Positions 39,069-47,630 of a stretch of DNA of 64,000 nt are shown here, in pieces; within the stretch, counting starts at the first letter, position 1, and each line of letters opens with the position of its first letter. Source of the stretch: Lepidonotus clava. Taxonomy: Eukaryota > Annelida > Polychaeta > Phyllodocida > Polynoidae. The stretch covers positions 25,795,075 to 25,859,074 of the forward strand of contig OW387145.1 of NCBI GenBank assembly GCA_936440205.1, read 5' to 3'. Below the pieces are notes generated by a model that worked only from the letters and a program-made list of their open reading frames with translations, did not search any database and was not told the DNA's origin. Made by a program: the position numbers and the translations under genes.

Positions 39069-39560
39069 TCGAGTTCAGCACATCGAGCAGAAATAGGGTC
39101 GAGTTCAGCACATTGAGCAGAAAATAGGGTTGAGTTCACCTCATCGAGCGAAATTTAGGTCTTGTTCGATACATTTAATGCTTGAGTCAATGGTAGAATG
39201 TGTTGGTCTTGTTCAACTCATCGACTAGATTTTAGGTCGAGTTCAGCACATCGAGCGAAATTTTAGGTCTTGTTCAACTCATCGAGCGAAATTTAAGGTC
39301 TTGTTCAACTCATTATAAGCTTGAATGAATGGAATAATGTGTTGGTGTTGCCCGACTCATCGAGTAAATTTTAGGTCTTGTTCGGCTCATCGAGCGAAAA
39401 TTTAGGTCTTGTTCAACTCACGAGTGAAATTTTAGGTCTTGTTCGACTCATCGAGCGAAATTTAAGGTCTTGTTCGACACATCGAGCGAAATTTAAGGTC
39501 TTGTCTGACTCATAAGTTTGAATGGAATAATGTGTTGTTCGACTCAGGTCTTGTTTAACT
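39069..39560. repeat. Minisatellite in left flank of the virus-like element
   Basis: More than ten imperfect units of about 30-45 bp share GGTCTTGTTCxACTCATCGA followed by GCGAAATTTxA. Variation between units (GAGTTCAGCACATCGAGC and GTTCGACTCATCGAGC types) is patchy. The array sits immediately inside the proposed element end, where Polinton-type elements often carry subterminal repeats. Confidence 0.85.
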
Positions 39561-41568
39561 CAAATGTAGTTTCTAATATGTGGTTGCCATCTAGTGAAAT
39601 GTTAGCGAATTATTAGTTTTAACTGCCATCTATTGGATTGTTATAGAGTTGCTTGTAAATGAATTTAAATAACGTGATTGTTAATGATGCATATAATATT
39701 AAATAGTTTGGTGATTGGTTTTGGTGATTATATTTAGAGGTTAAGAATCATATATAATTCATTAGTAGTAGATATATTTAAAATGGTTTATATAGAGTTT
39801 TGGTGTTGTTTGTTTTTATAGATTGGTATAATCTATGTATCGTATTAATGTTTTATTTGTATTGTTTTTGAAAATAAAACTGTTATTTGAACATAATATG
39901 AGTTGATTAATATGTTATTTTTAGATTTAAAAGTATTGATATTGAATCTTTTGTTTTAATATGAAAATGGTTTTGACCTAGATAATATAAGGAAATCGTT
40001 GTGGCGACGTATAACATTTGTTGCTGTGTTTTTATTATTGAGGGTCTAGATTCTATAAATTGACATGATAGTGCTACTTATCAGAATTCTGTTCCACTGG
40101 AGTAATGAGTTGCTCTTAATGACCTTCTGTTTAATGATTATATTATCATTTAGAGATTTAGTTTCAATGGTTAATCTTAAGAGAGTTTATGTTGGCTATT
40201 GAGGGTTTGGTCTAATTTGCAAATTGTGATTTTCATTAAATATAGGTTAAGAATAGCGTTTTGGAAGATTATTTCTGGAGTTTCAGGATTAGATTGGTAA
40301 GTAAAATGTATTTTATTTTGAATTTTGAATTTTTATCAATTTGAATATGATTTCTTTTATGTGTTTTTAATTATAGTTTCTTTTGTAGGTTTATTGAAGA
40401 CTGGTCGTTGAGGGGTGATACTTCTTCTTTTGACTTTGGTAAGGTGGTATTTCAAAACTATTAATTTCGTAATCTAGATTTTCGATGTTGAAACTTAAAG
40501 ATTTCCAAATTTGTATTGGTATTTGCGTAATTGTTTCTGAGCTTGATTCTTAGTACGTTGGACGGACGTCGAACCAACGCCTCTCTTAAAAATGTAATGT
40601 TTTGTTATAGCAGGTAATAATTCTTCTTCTTATTTGTCTTTGGTCCTGTTTCAGCGTAGATCTGATTGAGGTACTGAAAGGTATTTTATTCAATAAGCTT
40701 TTTACTTTGAAAGTATTGTGATGTTTTGAAAGGTATTATTGAATTTTTATTAAATTATTAGTAGAGTTTAGTTTCTTTTTGAAATAGGTTTGATGTAATC
40801 TTATTTAAGAAAAATGCATAATATTGTTTGTCATAATATTTTTGACTGAATTTTGTTAGATTATTTTGTGAAATGTAAATGGAATATAAAGTTTGGAATT
40901 TTAAAATTATTATTGTTTGATTTTGCTTGAAAATTTGGTATTTCATAATCTTTCATAATCCTTTCAGTTCCTCTGTTCCTTTGGAATGTTTGAACGTATT
41001 ATGAACGTACTTGCTGGAATTTGATTGGCTGATATTTTGGGACTTGGTATAAATAGTTACGTAGGTATAAATGGTTGCGTCACAGGGGTTGTTCGCTGTC
41101 GTAATCTGAATCTTCTGATGGGTTAAGTCGAAGATTTGTTTTATTATAGTGCGCAGTAAGGATTCCTTAGGATCTCTAGTGCGGTTTCATATAGGCTTAT
41201 ATGGATATATCGGATATGAACGTAGAGGATAATTGAACTTCATCGGATTCACAGGATAATTTAAACAGTGCAAAGACAATTATACAGAGAACAATTGAAC
41301 TTTATTGGATAATCAGTACTTGGATATTTCTTCGAGACTCTTCTTCGATACAACACCGATAATACGAGGACAAGGTAAGTTGAAAGTTTTATATTTGATT
41401 TTAATAGATATATTGGTTATGCATTTTCAGATATAATGTTAGGATAAGTATTCTTGGATATTATAGGTTCAGATTATTTGTTTGTTTGTTATATAATAGA
41501 TGAAGTTTAATTAAAAGGACAGTTGTATATTCGATGAAGCTTTGTTTGTTTGTTTAGTAGTTCAAGAT
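39561..41568. other. Noncoding AT-rich region with promoter-like sequences
   Basis: No open frame of convincing length. Two CTCF-like 14-mers lie at 39584-39597 and 39623-39636. A TATA-type promoter and possible spliced leader are described separately at 41048-41374. Confidence 0.45.
41048..41374 (+). promoter_or_regulatory. Candidate plus-strand promoter and leader exon
   Basis: TATAAATAG at 41048-41056 (and a second TATAAAT at 41066) lies upstream of a leader-like segment that ends at a consensus donor, GACAAG|GTAAGT, at 41374. It could drive the rightward ORFs beginning at 44513, with splicing over the minus-strand module. Inferred from motifs only. Confidence 0.35.
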
Positions 41569-42450
41569 TTAAAGAGTTGTTTGGATTGTAGGGAGTTCAA
41601 GGGGATCATCATAGAGTTCAATGGTTTCGGGGGGTAGTAAGCGGGGAGTGTGAGGTCTATAGTATTGTCGGTTCTTTATTTTTCTAAGTCTGTGGATGGT
41701 GCATGATAGAAGCGTTATTAGGATGATGAGAATTGAGCATAGAGTTCCGCCAGCAATTTTAAAGATCAGTGATTTAGTTGGAGATTGGGTGATAGCCTGA
41801 GGGGTACTTGACGGTGTTGAGTTTAGAGAGAGAGGCTTACTGGTAGATAGTACTGCTGAGGTGGGTGTTGAAGGCTTGGGGATTGTTTTTTTGATTGTGA
41901 TAGGTGTGGGATTTGTTGGATTTGGTGTTGGAGAGATGATTGGTGTTTTGTTTGGAAGAGTCGGAGGCAGGATCATTGGTGTTTGAAGGGTAGGGGTAGG
42001 CTTAGAAGAGGTTGCTGGTGTTGAGGGTTTTGGAGATGATAGTGGTTTAGGGGGAGACGGTAGTGGTCTAGGTATGGTTGCAGGTGTTTGAAGGCTAGGC
42101 GGCGACAGTGGTTTAGGCAGGACTGTTTGAAGGACTGGTTTAGGCAGAGCGGTAGGTGTTTGAAGGCTAGGCGATGGTAGTGGTTTAGGCAGGACTGTTT
42201 GAAGGGTTGGAGATGGTAGAGACGCTGGTGTTTGGAGGCTTGACGATGACAGTGGTTTTGACTGGGTCGTAGGTGATGACGCTGGTGCTTGAAGTGTGGG
42301 TGATGGTTTAGGTGGGGTCGTAGGCGATGTCAGTAGTTTAGGCGAGGTCGTTGTTGTTGTTAGAAAGGTAGGTGGTGGCAGTGGTTTTGGCAGAACTGTT
42401 GGTGCCGGAAGAGTTGGTGCTGGAAGAGTCATATGACCTTTAAAAAACAT
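41569..42450 (-). CDS. Pro/Thr/Ser-rich membrane-anchored protein part of the virus-like element
   Basis: About 210 residues of Pro/Thr/Ser/Leu-rich repeats (LPKPLPSPSLQTP-type) resemble a mucin-like, heavily O-glycosylated stalk. A single hydrophobic segment follows (IAGGTLCSILIILITLLSC), then a basic stop-transfer stretch (RLRKIKNRQYYR) and a short tail with ETIELYDDPLEL. The layout is that of a type I membrane protein such as a virion or cell-surface glycoprotein. A LINE fragment abuts its N-terminal side. No family is recognised. Confidence 0.6.
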   Translation of the reverse strand: MFFKGHMTLPAPTLPAPTVLPKPLPPPTFLTTTTTSPKLLTSPTTPPKPSPTLQAPASSPTTQSKPLSSSSLQTPASLPSPTLQTVLPKPLPSPSLQTPTALPKPVLQTVLPKPLSPPSLQTPATIPRPLPSPPKPLSSPKPSTPATSSKPTPTLQTPMILPPTLPNKTPIISPTPNPTNPTPITIKKTIPKPSTPTSAVLSTSKPLSLNSTPSSTPQAITQSPTKSLIFKIAGGTLCSILIILITLLSCTIHRLRKIKNRQYYRPHTPRLLPPETIELYDDPLELPTIQTTL

Positions 42451-43346
42451 ATTGATAGCCTTTTTGTAACTTTATCACACAAAATAGCCCTACTATGGAA
42501 ATTACGAAGATTTATAAATCTTCACACATCAATAACCCTATATAAATCAATGATTTTATCAGTAATTGATTATGGCTGTATTATATATGAAGGATCCAAT
42601 CAAGATTTATTAAATAAATTACAACGGTATCAGAACAATGCACTGCGTGCATGTCTGGGAGATAATGTGCGTAGATCAATTGATGAACTACATGACATTT
42701 GTAAAGTGGATTATTTAAATGTGAGACGTAACAAACATCTTTTACATTATATGTACAAACAACAACACGACGTGGACATAGTAAACAATCGAGAAATCAG
42801 AACAAGAGCGCATGATGCTGTTGTTTTTATTACGGTTAAACCAAAATTTGAAAAAACCAAAAAAAATGTCTACTATCGTGGTGCCTGTTTATGGAATTCT
42901 ATAAATACTGTACATAGAAACACTGATACCTACAAAAAATTTAAATCAGTGGTAAATACATTTGTTTTTTAAAATCTTATCTCGGTACCTATTTCCAAAC
43001 CTGGTTTATCAATACTTTGAAAATGCTAATAATGTTGAACTATTGTCTTTTATGCAGTTTTGCTGAAAAAACCATCAATGAATTTAAAACCCGTTATGCC
43101 TATTTTTCGAAAATTGTATAATTTCTACCAACTCCAATATATCTGTAAAATTACAGATATGTACGACCTTTTGGTTGTTTATATTTTATCATACCAACAT
43201 ACTATGTAAATACCGACAACCCCTTTTTGAAATGTAAATTGATATTGTATATACTGTTTAAATGTTTCCTGGAGGCTAGAGAATACTAGCTTATTGTATA
43301 GCTAACTTGTCTTCAGGTAAAATAAAAGAATTCAAAAAAAAAAAAA
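42431..43346 (+). mobile_element. 5'-truncated LINE fragment
   Basis: ORF 42433-42972 (179 aa) is the C-terminal end of a non-LTR reverse transcriptase; KSMILSVIDYGCIIYEG and KLQRYQNNALRACLG are the typical thumb-region blocks of Jockey/CR1-type LINEs. A 3' UTR follows and ends in an A run (43334-43346). Its left boundary (about 42431) coincides with the edge of the Pro/Thr/Ser-rich ORF. A target duplication is not obvious. Confidence 0.75.
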
Positions 43347-43756
43347 ATGCGCTTAGGATGCATGACACGTCCTTAACCTGATCACTGGGTGGTAGTTTTG
43401 GTTATAGGCCTATAGCTGAAATTACGTTGTGATAGGTGGGTTGATGAGCAATGTGGTCTGGTAAGATGGTGAGGGTGAAGTGACTTGAATCTTAGGAGGG
43501 ATTTCTTGATCATTTTTTGAGTATTAGGACAAGTGGGGTATGCGGGACAGTTATAGGTTTGATGAGTTTAGTGGTAGTTTATAATTATGAAAGTTTGTAA
43601 TTATGAAATTCAGGCTTGTATAGGGTTGGGAGCCTCAAGTAGCTTCATTAGCGTTCGTAATTTGACTAAGCGTTTAGTTACAATTTAAGTATTGATTCGT
43701 TCTTACATTTAGCATAAGTTTATGAGTTTGGAAATTAGATTGATTTAAGTAATAAC
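43347..43756. other. Noncoding spacer in the minus-strand module
   Basis: No coding content is recognised. It lies between the LINE fragment and the signal-peptide ORF. A GTAAGT-type donor on the minus strand is present at the left edge of that ORF. Confidence 0.4.
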
Positions 43757-44047
43757 TTACGTGCATATTCCGGATTCACATTTGTACTTTTTTTCGTTGA
43801 CGGTCATTGTCGTGAGAAAGGGAAACGCCGCAAGATCGTAGTTCAGTTGAGAATTTGTTGGTTCGGCCGTTTCCAATTTCAGTAGTTCTGCTTGGATTGT
43901 TTCAATCGATAGATGTGCTGGAATGCAACTGCATTCTAAAATTCCTGGTTCTGTAATGGTCTCGCAGTTGTTTTGTACAGTGCACGTGGTGCACATTTTC
44001 GTACAAATCATTAAGAAAACTAGGCTTACAAGAAGAATTTTCGTCAT
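43757..44047 (-). CDS. Signal-peptide, Cys-rich protein part of the virus-like element
   Basis: A short frame starts MTKILLVSLVFLMICTKMC, a clear signal peptide. About 75 residues with six further cysteines follow, including ECSCIP. It is a secreted or surface-exposed segment encoded on the same strand as the Pro/Thr/Ser-rich membrane ORF further left; the two may belong to one surface-protein module. No family is recognised. Confidence 0.55.
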   Translation of the reverse strand: MTKILLVSLVFLMICTKMCTTCTVQNNCETITEPGILECSCIPAHLSIETIQAELLKLETAEPTNSQLNYDLAAFPFLTTMTVNEKKYKCESGICT

Positions 44048-44512
44048 TTTGTAGTGTTCTGGGCTCCAGGTTAGGCTCTAGGCTGCTGCTGGTTTGAGTG
44101 CTTGACGGTTTGATTCTGAGTATAATCTTTTTGGGGCATTCTATCAAGTATTAGCGTTTTATTTTGTTTGCTTTATCTTAATCTTAGGGCAAGATTTATC
44201 TAGGGGCAGAAGTATCAGGTTTAGTCATTATGTGCGTCTGTTGAATTGCTGCCCTCTGGTGAATGTTAATGTCGGTAAAGGTTTTGTAAATGTGCTGCCA
44301 TCTATCGAATAATTGTTTAGGTTTGGAAATGTATCGCCCTCTGTGGAATTGTTTAGGTTTGGAAATGTGTCGCCCTCTGTGGATTAAGATAATGAATTTC
44401 TAACAGAGATCTTTGGTGTTTGTTTAGATTGTGTGAGGAAGATCGTGCAGTGCTGATCGGTTAGTTTAAGCTAAAGGAATTAAGCAGTAAGTATAATAGT
44501 ATATATTTACAA
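44048..44512. promoter_or_regulatory. Divergent spacer with CTCF-like repeats
   Basis: The spacer lies between the leftward and rightward gene sets of the virus-like element. It holds four copies of a 14-mer resembling the CTCF core: 44249-44262 (minus TCACCAGAGGGCAG), 44295-44308, 44334-44347 and 44370-44383. The last two are embedded in a short tandem repeat containing TTGTTTAGGTTTGGAAATGT. Confidence 0.45.
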
Positions 44513-44938
44513 ATGAGTATTGTTATAGATTTTCTAAGCGAACTTGGTATTAAGTGTTCTTGTTTTTTTTGTAGGGTTATTGTCAAAATTATTAAGCGGT
44601 GTTCTTTTTATTCGGAGTTGCTTAAAATTTGCCCTTGTGATAGTTTAGTTACTTTTTCAGTTGTTGTTAAAGTCGCGACATTAGCTCAAGAGATTAATTC
44701 AAAATTATATAACAAGATAACATTAAAAGATTTGTGTTTAGAAGCAATTGTGAATATTGCTCCTAAAATTACTAAAGATGAATTAGACACTTTAGGATTA
44801 CCCTGGACTTTAAAAGAAGAAATTCTGAATTTTGCTGAGTCACAATCCGAGGAGTTTGATGAATTTGCATATTTGTCAACGGTTGTAGTATTGTTTAGAC
44901 ATCATATAGGTTTTCATGTGCTATATACTGAAATTTAA
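44513..44938 (+). CDS. SOCS-box protein of the virus-like element
   Basis: 141 aa. Residues 70-79 (TLKDLCLEAI) fit the elongin BC-box consensus [ST]-L-x3-C-x3-[AILV]. Residues 91-105 (LDTLGLPWTLKEEIL) resemble the Cul5 box LPLPxxLKxYL. Together they form a SOCS box, the module that recruits Elongin B/C and Cullin 5 ubiquitin ligases. An upstream region (residues 10-45) is Cys-rich and could bind substrate or zinc. It may be distantly related to the Cys-rich paralogues that follow, which share a C-x-C-x2-C motif. Viruses such as adenovirus (E4orf6) and lentiviruses (Vif) use BC boxes to degrade host factors; a similar role is inferred. It is the first ORF of the rightward cluster. Confidence 0.7.
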   Translation: MSIVIDFLSELGIKCSCFFCRVIVKIIKRCSFYSELLKICPCDSLVTFSVVVKVATLAQEINSKLYNKITLKDLCLEAIVNIAPKITKDELDTLGLPWTLKEEILNFAESQSEEFDEFAYLSTVVVLFRHHIGFHVLYTEI

Positions 44939-44981
44939 TCAGCTTTATTAATGGGTTCTGCTTTTAGTTTTAGCTGTATTA

Positions 44982-45353
44982 ATGAGTACTGCTTTAGCAT
45001 TAAATTTTTCTGAGTCAAAGTGTAAATTTTGTTATTTTTATAAATTGAAGAGGTCAGGGAATTCATGTAAAGAAAATCGTTGTTTTTGTAAAATTTGTGC
45101 TAGTCATTTTAATTCTTTAGATATTAAATTGGTTCCACCTTGTATTCCTATTTTAACTTCTTTAAAGGATAAAGTTGTTTCTAAAAGATATCTTTTGAAT
45201 TTGAATTTTAGATTATTAACATTTTATAAGAAAACTCCACAATATATGAGACTTATAGCTGATATTCAGCTTTTGGTTTATTTGCATTTTGCTTACTTTT
45301 GTTTTCAAATTATAAGTCATGTGTCATTTATACTTTGTTTAGATGACAAGTGA
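44982..45353 (+). CDS. Cys-rich paralogue 1 of the virus-like element
   Basis: 123 aa, first clear member of a tandem family. Family pattern: an FYK-basic start, a C-x-C-x2-C cluster (CFCKICASHF), a P-x-C block (LVPPCIPILTS), then SKR-x2-L-x2-N-x3-L-x-FYKK and a hydrophobic C-terminal helix. Function unknown; a zinc-binding accessory protein is plausible. Its end overlaps the next ORF by 11 nt. Confidence 0.55.
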   Translation: MSTALALNFSESKCKFCYFYKLKRSGNSCKENRCFCKICASHFNSLDIKLVPPCIPILTSLKDKVVSKRYLLNLNFRLLTFYKKTPQYMRLIADIQLLVYLHFAYFCFQIISHVSFILCLDDK

Positions 45354-45759
45354 AGCGACATATGTTTTAGTACCATCTAGTTCGTTTCGATATCAGACTT
45401 GTCTTGATTTTGATAAAATTACGAGGTTGAATGGTTCAGTTACTGAAATAAGGTGTTGTTGTCATACTTGTATTAGTTTGTATCTTTATTTTACACTTTT
45501 TGATCCTATTCCTCATTGTCATCTTATTTTACTTTATTCTAAAGGTAGGTTTATTTCAAAAAGAATTGCTTTGAATGAAAATTTAAAGATATGTTCATTT
45601 TATAAAAAGGTATTAAAAGAGAATTATGATAATGTAGCTGAATATTATAATAGTTTATTGTTTGCTCATTATGCTTTTCTTTCTTCTGCTATTACAAAGC
45701 ATGTCGGCTATTCTTTAGTTTCAACATTAATTGAATGTATTGTTGTTATGCCATTTTAG
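45343..45759 (+). CDS. Cys-rich paralogue 2 of the virus-like element
   Basis: 138 aa with the family layout: CCCHTCISLYLYF, IPHCHLILLYSKGRFISKR and ALNENLKICSFYKK, then a hydrophobic C-terminal stretch. It is closest in wording to paralogue 3. Function unknown. Confidence 0.55.
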   Translation: MTSEATYVLVPSSSFRYQTCLDFDKITRLNGSVTEIRCCCHTCISLYLYFTLFDPIPHCHLILLYSKGRFISKRIALNENLKICSFYKKVLKENYDNVAEYYNSLLFAHYAFLSSAITKHVGYSLVSTLIECIVVMPF

Positions 45760-45774
45760 TATGCGATGTTTTGA

Positions 45775-46137
45775 ATGAAATCTTTTGAGCGCTTTCAGTT
45801 CAAGTCTTATCTTTGTTTTTATAAATCTAAGCGGTTGAAGAAATTGGTTATAGAATATAAGTGCAATTGTCCAACTTGTATAAGTTTATATCTTTTTTCT
45901 TTTCATTTAAAATTAATTCCTCATTGCCATCTTATTTTATTGAGTTTTAGGGGTAAAATAATTTCAAAAAGAATTGCTTTAAAAGAGAATTTCAAAATAT
46001 TATCATTTTATAGGAAGTCAGAAAAAGATAAATTGGTTAATTTTGTTGAATTGCAACGAAGTTTATTGTATATCCATTGTGCTTTCTTTTGTTCAGTCAT
46101 TATAAAGCACGTTGGATATTCAATAACTTCAGGCTAG
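45775..46137 (+). CDS. Cys-rich paralogue 3 of the virus-like element
   Basis: 120 aa: CNCPTCISLYLF, IPHCHLILLSFRGKIISKR and ALKENFKILSFYRK, then VELQRSLLYIHCAFF. Its 3' half is repeated almost exactly in the next ORF through a 344-bp tandem duplication. Function unknown. Confidence 0.55.
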   Translation: MKSFERFQFKSYLCFYKSKRLKKLVIEYKCNCPTCISLYLFSFHLKLIPHCHLILLSFRGKIISKRIALKENFKILSFYRKSEKDKLVNFVELQRSLLYIHCAFFCSVIIKHVGYSITSG

Positions 46138-46613
46138 GTTATGACATGAGAAGAAGATTTTATTTTTATAAATATATTTATTCAAATACTTCAAAACGTT
46201 TTAGAAAAAGAATTTGTCATTGTGCGCAGTGTTATCATTTGCTGGATCTTTTTTGTTGTAAGAAATCTTGCCATCTTATTTTATTGAGTTTTAGGGGTAA
46301 AATAATTTCAAAAAGAATTGCTTTAAAAGAGAATTTCAAAATATTATCATTTTATAGGAAGTCAGAAAAAGATAAATTGGTTAATTTTGTTGAATTGCAA
46401 CGAAGTTTATTGTATATCCATTGTGCTTTCTTTTGTTCAGTCATTATAAAGCATGTTGGATATTCAATAACTTCAGGCTAGGTTACGACATGAGAAGAAG
46501 ATTTTATTTTTATAAATATATTTATTCAAATACTTCAAAACGTTTTAGAAAAAGAATTTGTCATTGTGCGCAGTGTTATCATTTGCTGGATCTTTTTTGT
46601 TGTAAGAAATCTT
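45926..46613 (+). repeat. 344-bp tandem duplication inside the paralogue array
   Basis: Copy 1 is 45926-46269 and copy 2 is 46270-46613, abutting head to tail. I find only a couple of differences between the copies, so the event is very recent. Each unit spans the back of one family ORF and the front of the next. Confidence 0.9.
46146..46481 (+). CDS. Cys-rich paralogue 4 (chimeric) of the virus-like element
   Basis: 111 aa from the ATG at 46146. The first 40 residues (MRRRFYFYKYIY, CHCAQCYHLLDLFCCKKS) match paralogue 5 and the rest matches paralogue 3, as expected from the 344-bp duplication. It is a natural example of a hybrid gene arising in the array. Confidence 0.5.
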   Translation: MRRRFYFYKYIYSNTSKRFRKRICHCAQCYHLLDLFCCKKSCHLILLSFRGKIISKRIALKENFKILSFYRKSEKDKLVNFVELQRSLLYIHCAFFCSVIIKHVGYSITSG

Positions 46614-46834
46614 ATAAAGGTTTTTTTAGGTTTCATCAGATTCTAACTAAACGTGAAATTTTGAATATTAATGATAGAATATTTGAGTTTTGTCGAATGA
46701 ATCCAGCAGAGTTTCTGATTCGATCATCAGAGTACATGTTAGGATATTCAGAATTTTTTATCAAAATTGCTCAGATTTATTTAATTGTAGTGCAGCATGA
46801 AAAATATAGATTAGCTTATAAGCGTCGTAGGTAA
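46490..46834 (+). CDS. Cys-rich paralogue 5 of the virus-like element
   Basis: 114 aa. The start is shared with paralogue 4 (CHCAQCYHLLDLFCCKKS), but the C-terminal half is unlike the other members (FFRFHQILTKREILNINDRI and on to a basic end, YKRRR). Function unknown. Confidence 0.5.
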   Translation: MRRRFYFYKYIYSNTSKRFRKRICHCAQCYHLLDLFCCKKSYKGFFRFHQILTKREILNINDRIFEFCRMNPAEFLIRSSEYMLGYSEFFIKIAQIYLIVVQHEKYRLAYKRRR

Positions 46835-46983
46835 ATATAGATTAGTTTATAAGTATTATAGTTGAGATTGTTATTCAGATAGTGATTAATTGTAGTTCAG
46901 TATGAAATATATGCATGAAATATATAGCAATATATAACTATTATAGGTAAAAATTTGCTTAAGGTTAGGTGTTACGTTTATAG

Positions 46984-47619
46984 ATGCAGATAAGTTATAG
47001 TATAAATTTAGTTATTTTCAAAGTCAATTTTTATCCGAAAATTAATTTTGATTTGTTTGCAATTCATAGAAATATTAATGTTTCAACTGTTCTTTATAGA
47101 GGATCTTTAACATTTAAAAGAAAATCTTATACATTAAAAGTAACAAAGCGTGGATTTTGTACTATTTATTTAAGGAGGAATTTTTCAAGTTTATTATCTG
47201 ATATTTCTAAATTAGCTTTAGAAGTTTATGATTTTATTGAATTATATTGTACATGTGAAGAGGTAGCAGATGATATTTCTATTTTTATAACGCCAAAGAA
47301 TATTCAGATAACTTTTCAAATAATTTTTGTTTCAGAAAGGAGTAAAAGTTTTATGGAATTTTGTTTTAAGATAGTGGAAAGGTTTTCAGATAAATATAGT
47401 TTTGAGATTAAAGAGTCAAATTCGAGTGATTCTGTTTGGTTGTCATATACAGGAACTGGCTCATCATATTTTTCAAGTTTTCGTTTAATTTTGAATAAGC
47501 TTGAAAGTAATTGTATTTTAACATTTTCACATACTTTTAAAGGTAGTTGTTTAACAAGTAATGTTTTATATTTTTCTGAAGTTTGTAATGATATTAGGAC
47601 CTGCTATTTAGGTATCTAG
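46984..47619 (+). CDS. Unrecognised 211-aa protein of the virus-like element
   Basis: Alternating short strands and helices with few prolines suggest a compact globular alpha/beta protein. The arrangement FKVNFYPKINFDL...GFCTIYL...ISKLALEVYDFI loosely recalls a half-repeat of a TBP-like fold. This is a weak impression and no motif is decisive. The next ORF begins 11 nt after its stop, so the two look co-transcribed. Confidence 0.5.
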   Translation: MQISYSINLVIFKVNFYPKINFDLFAIHRNINVSTVLYRGSLTFKRKSYTLKVTKRGFCTIYLRRNFSSLLSDISKLALEVYDFIELYCTCEEVADDISIFITPKNIQITFQIIFVSERSKSFMEFCFKIVERFSDKYSFEIKESNSSDSVWLSYTGTGSSYFSSFRLILNKLESNCILTFSHTFKGSCLTSNVLYFSEVCNDIRTCYLGI

Positions 47620-47630
47620 ATATTTAACTT

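Noticed and set aside
39069-39560. Possible CRISPR-like array of regularly spaced repeats
   Set aside because: Units vary in length and sequence, there are no unique spacers and the genome is eukaryotic; it is a minisatellite.
46984-47619. TBP-like fold
   Set aside because: Only a vague pattern of strands and helices; insufficient to name the protein.
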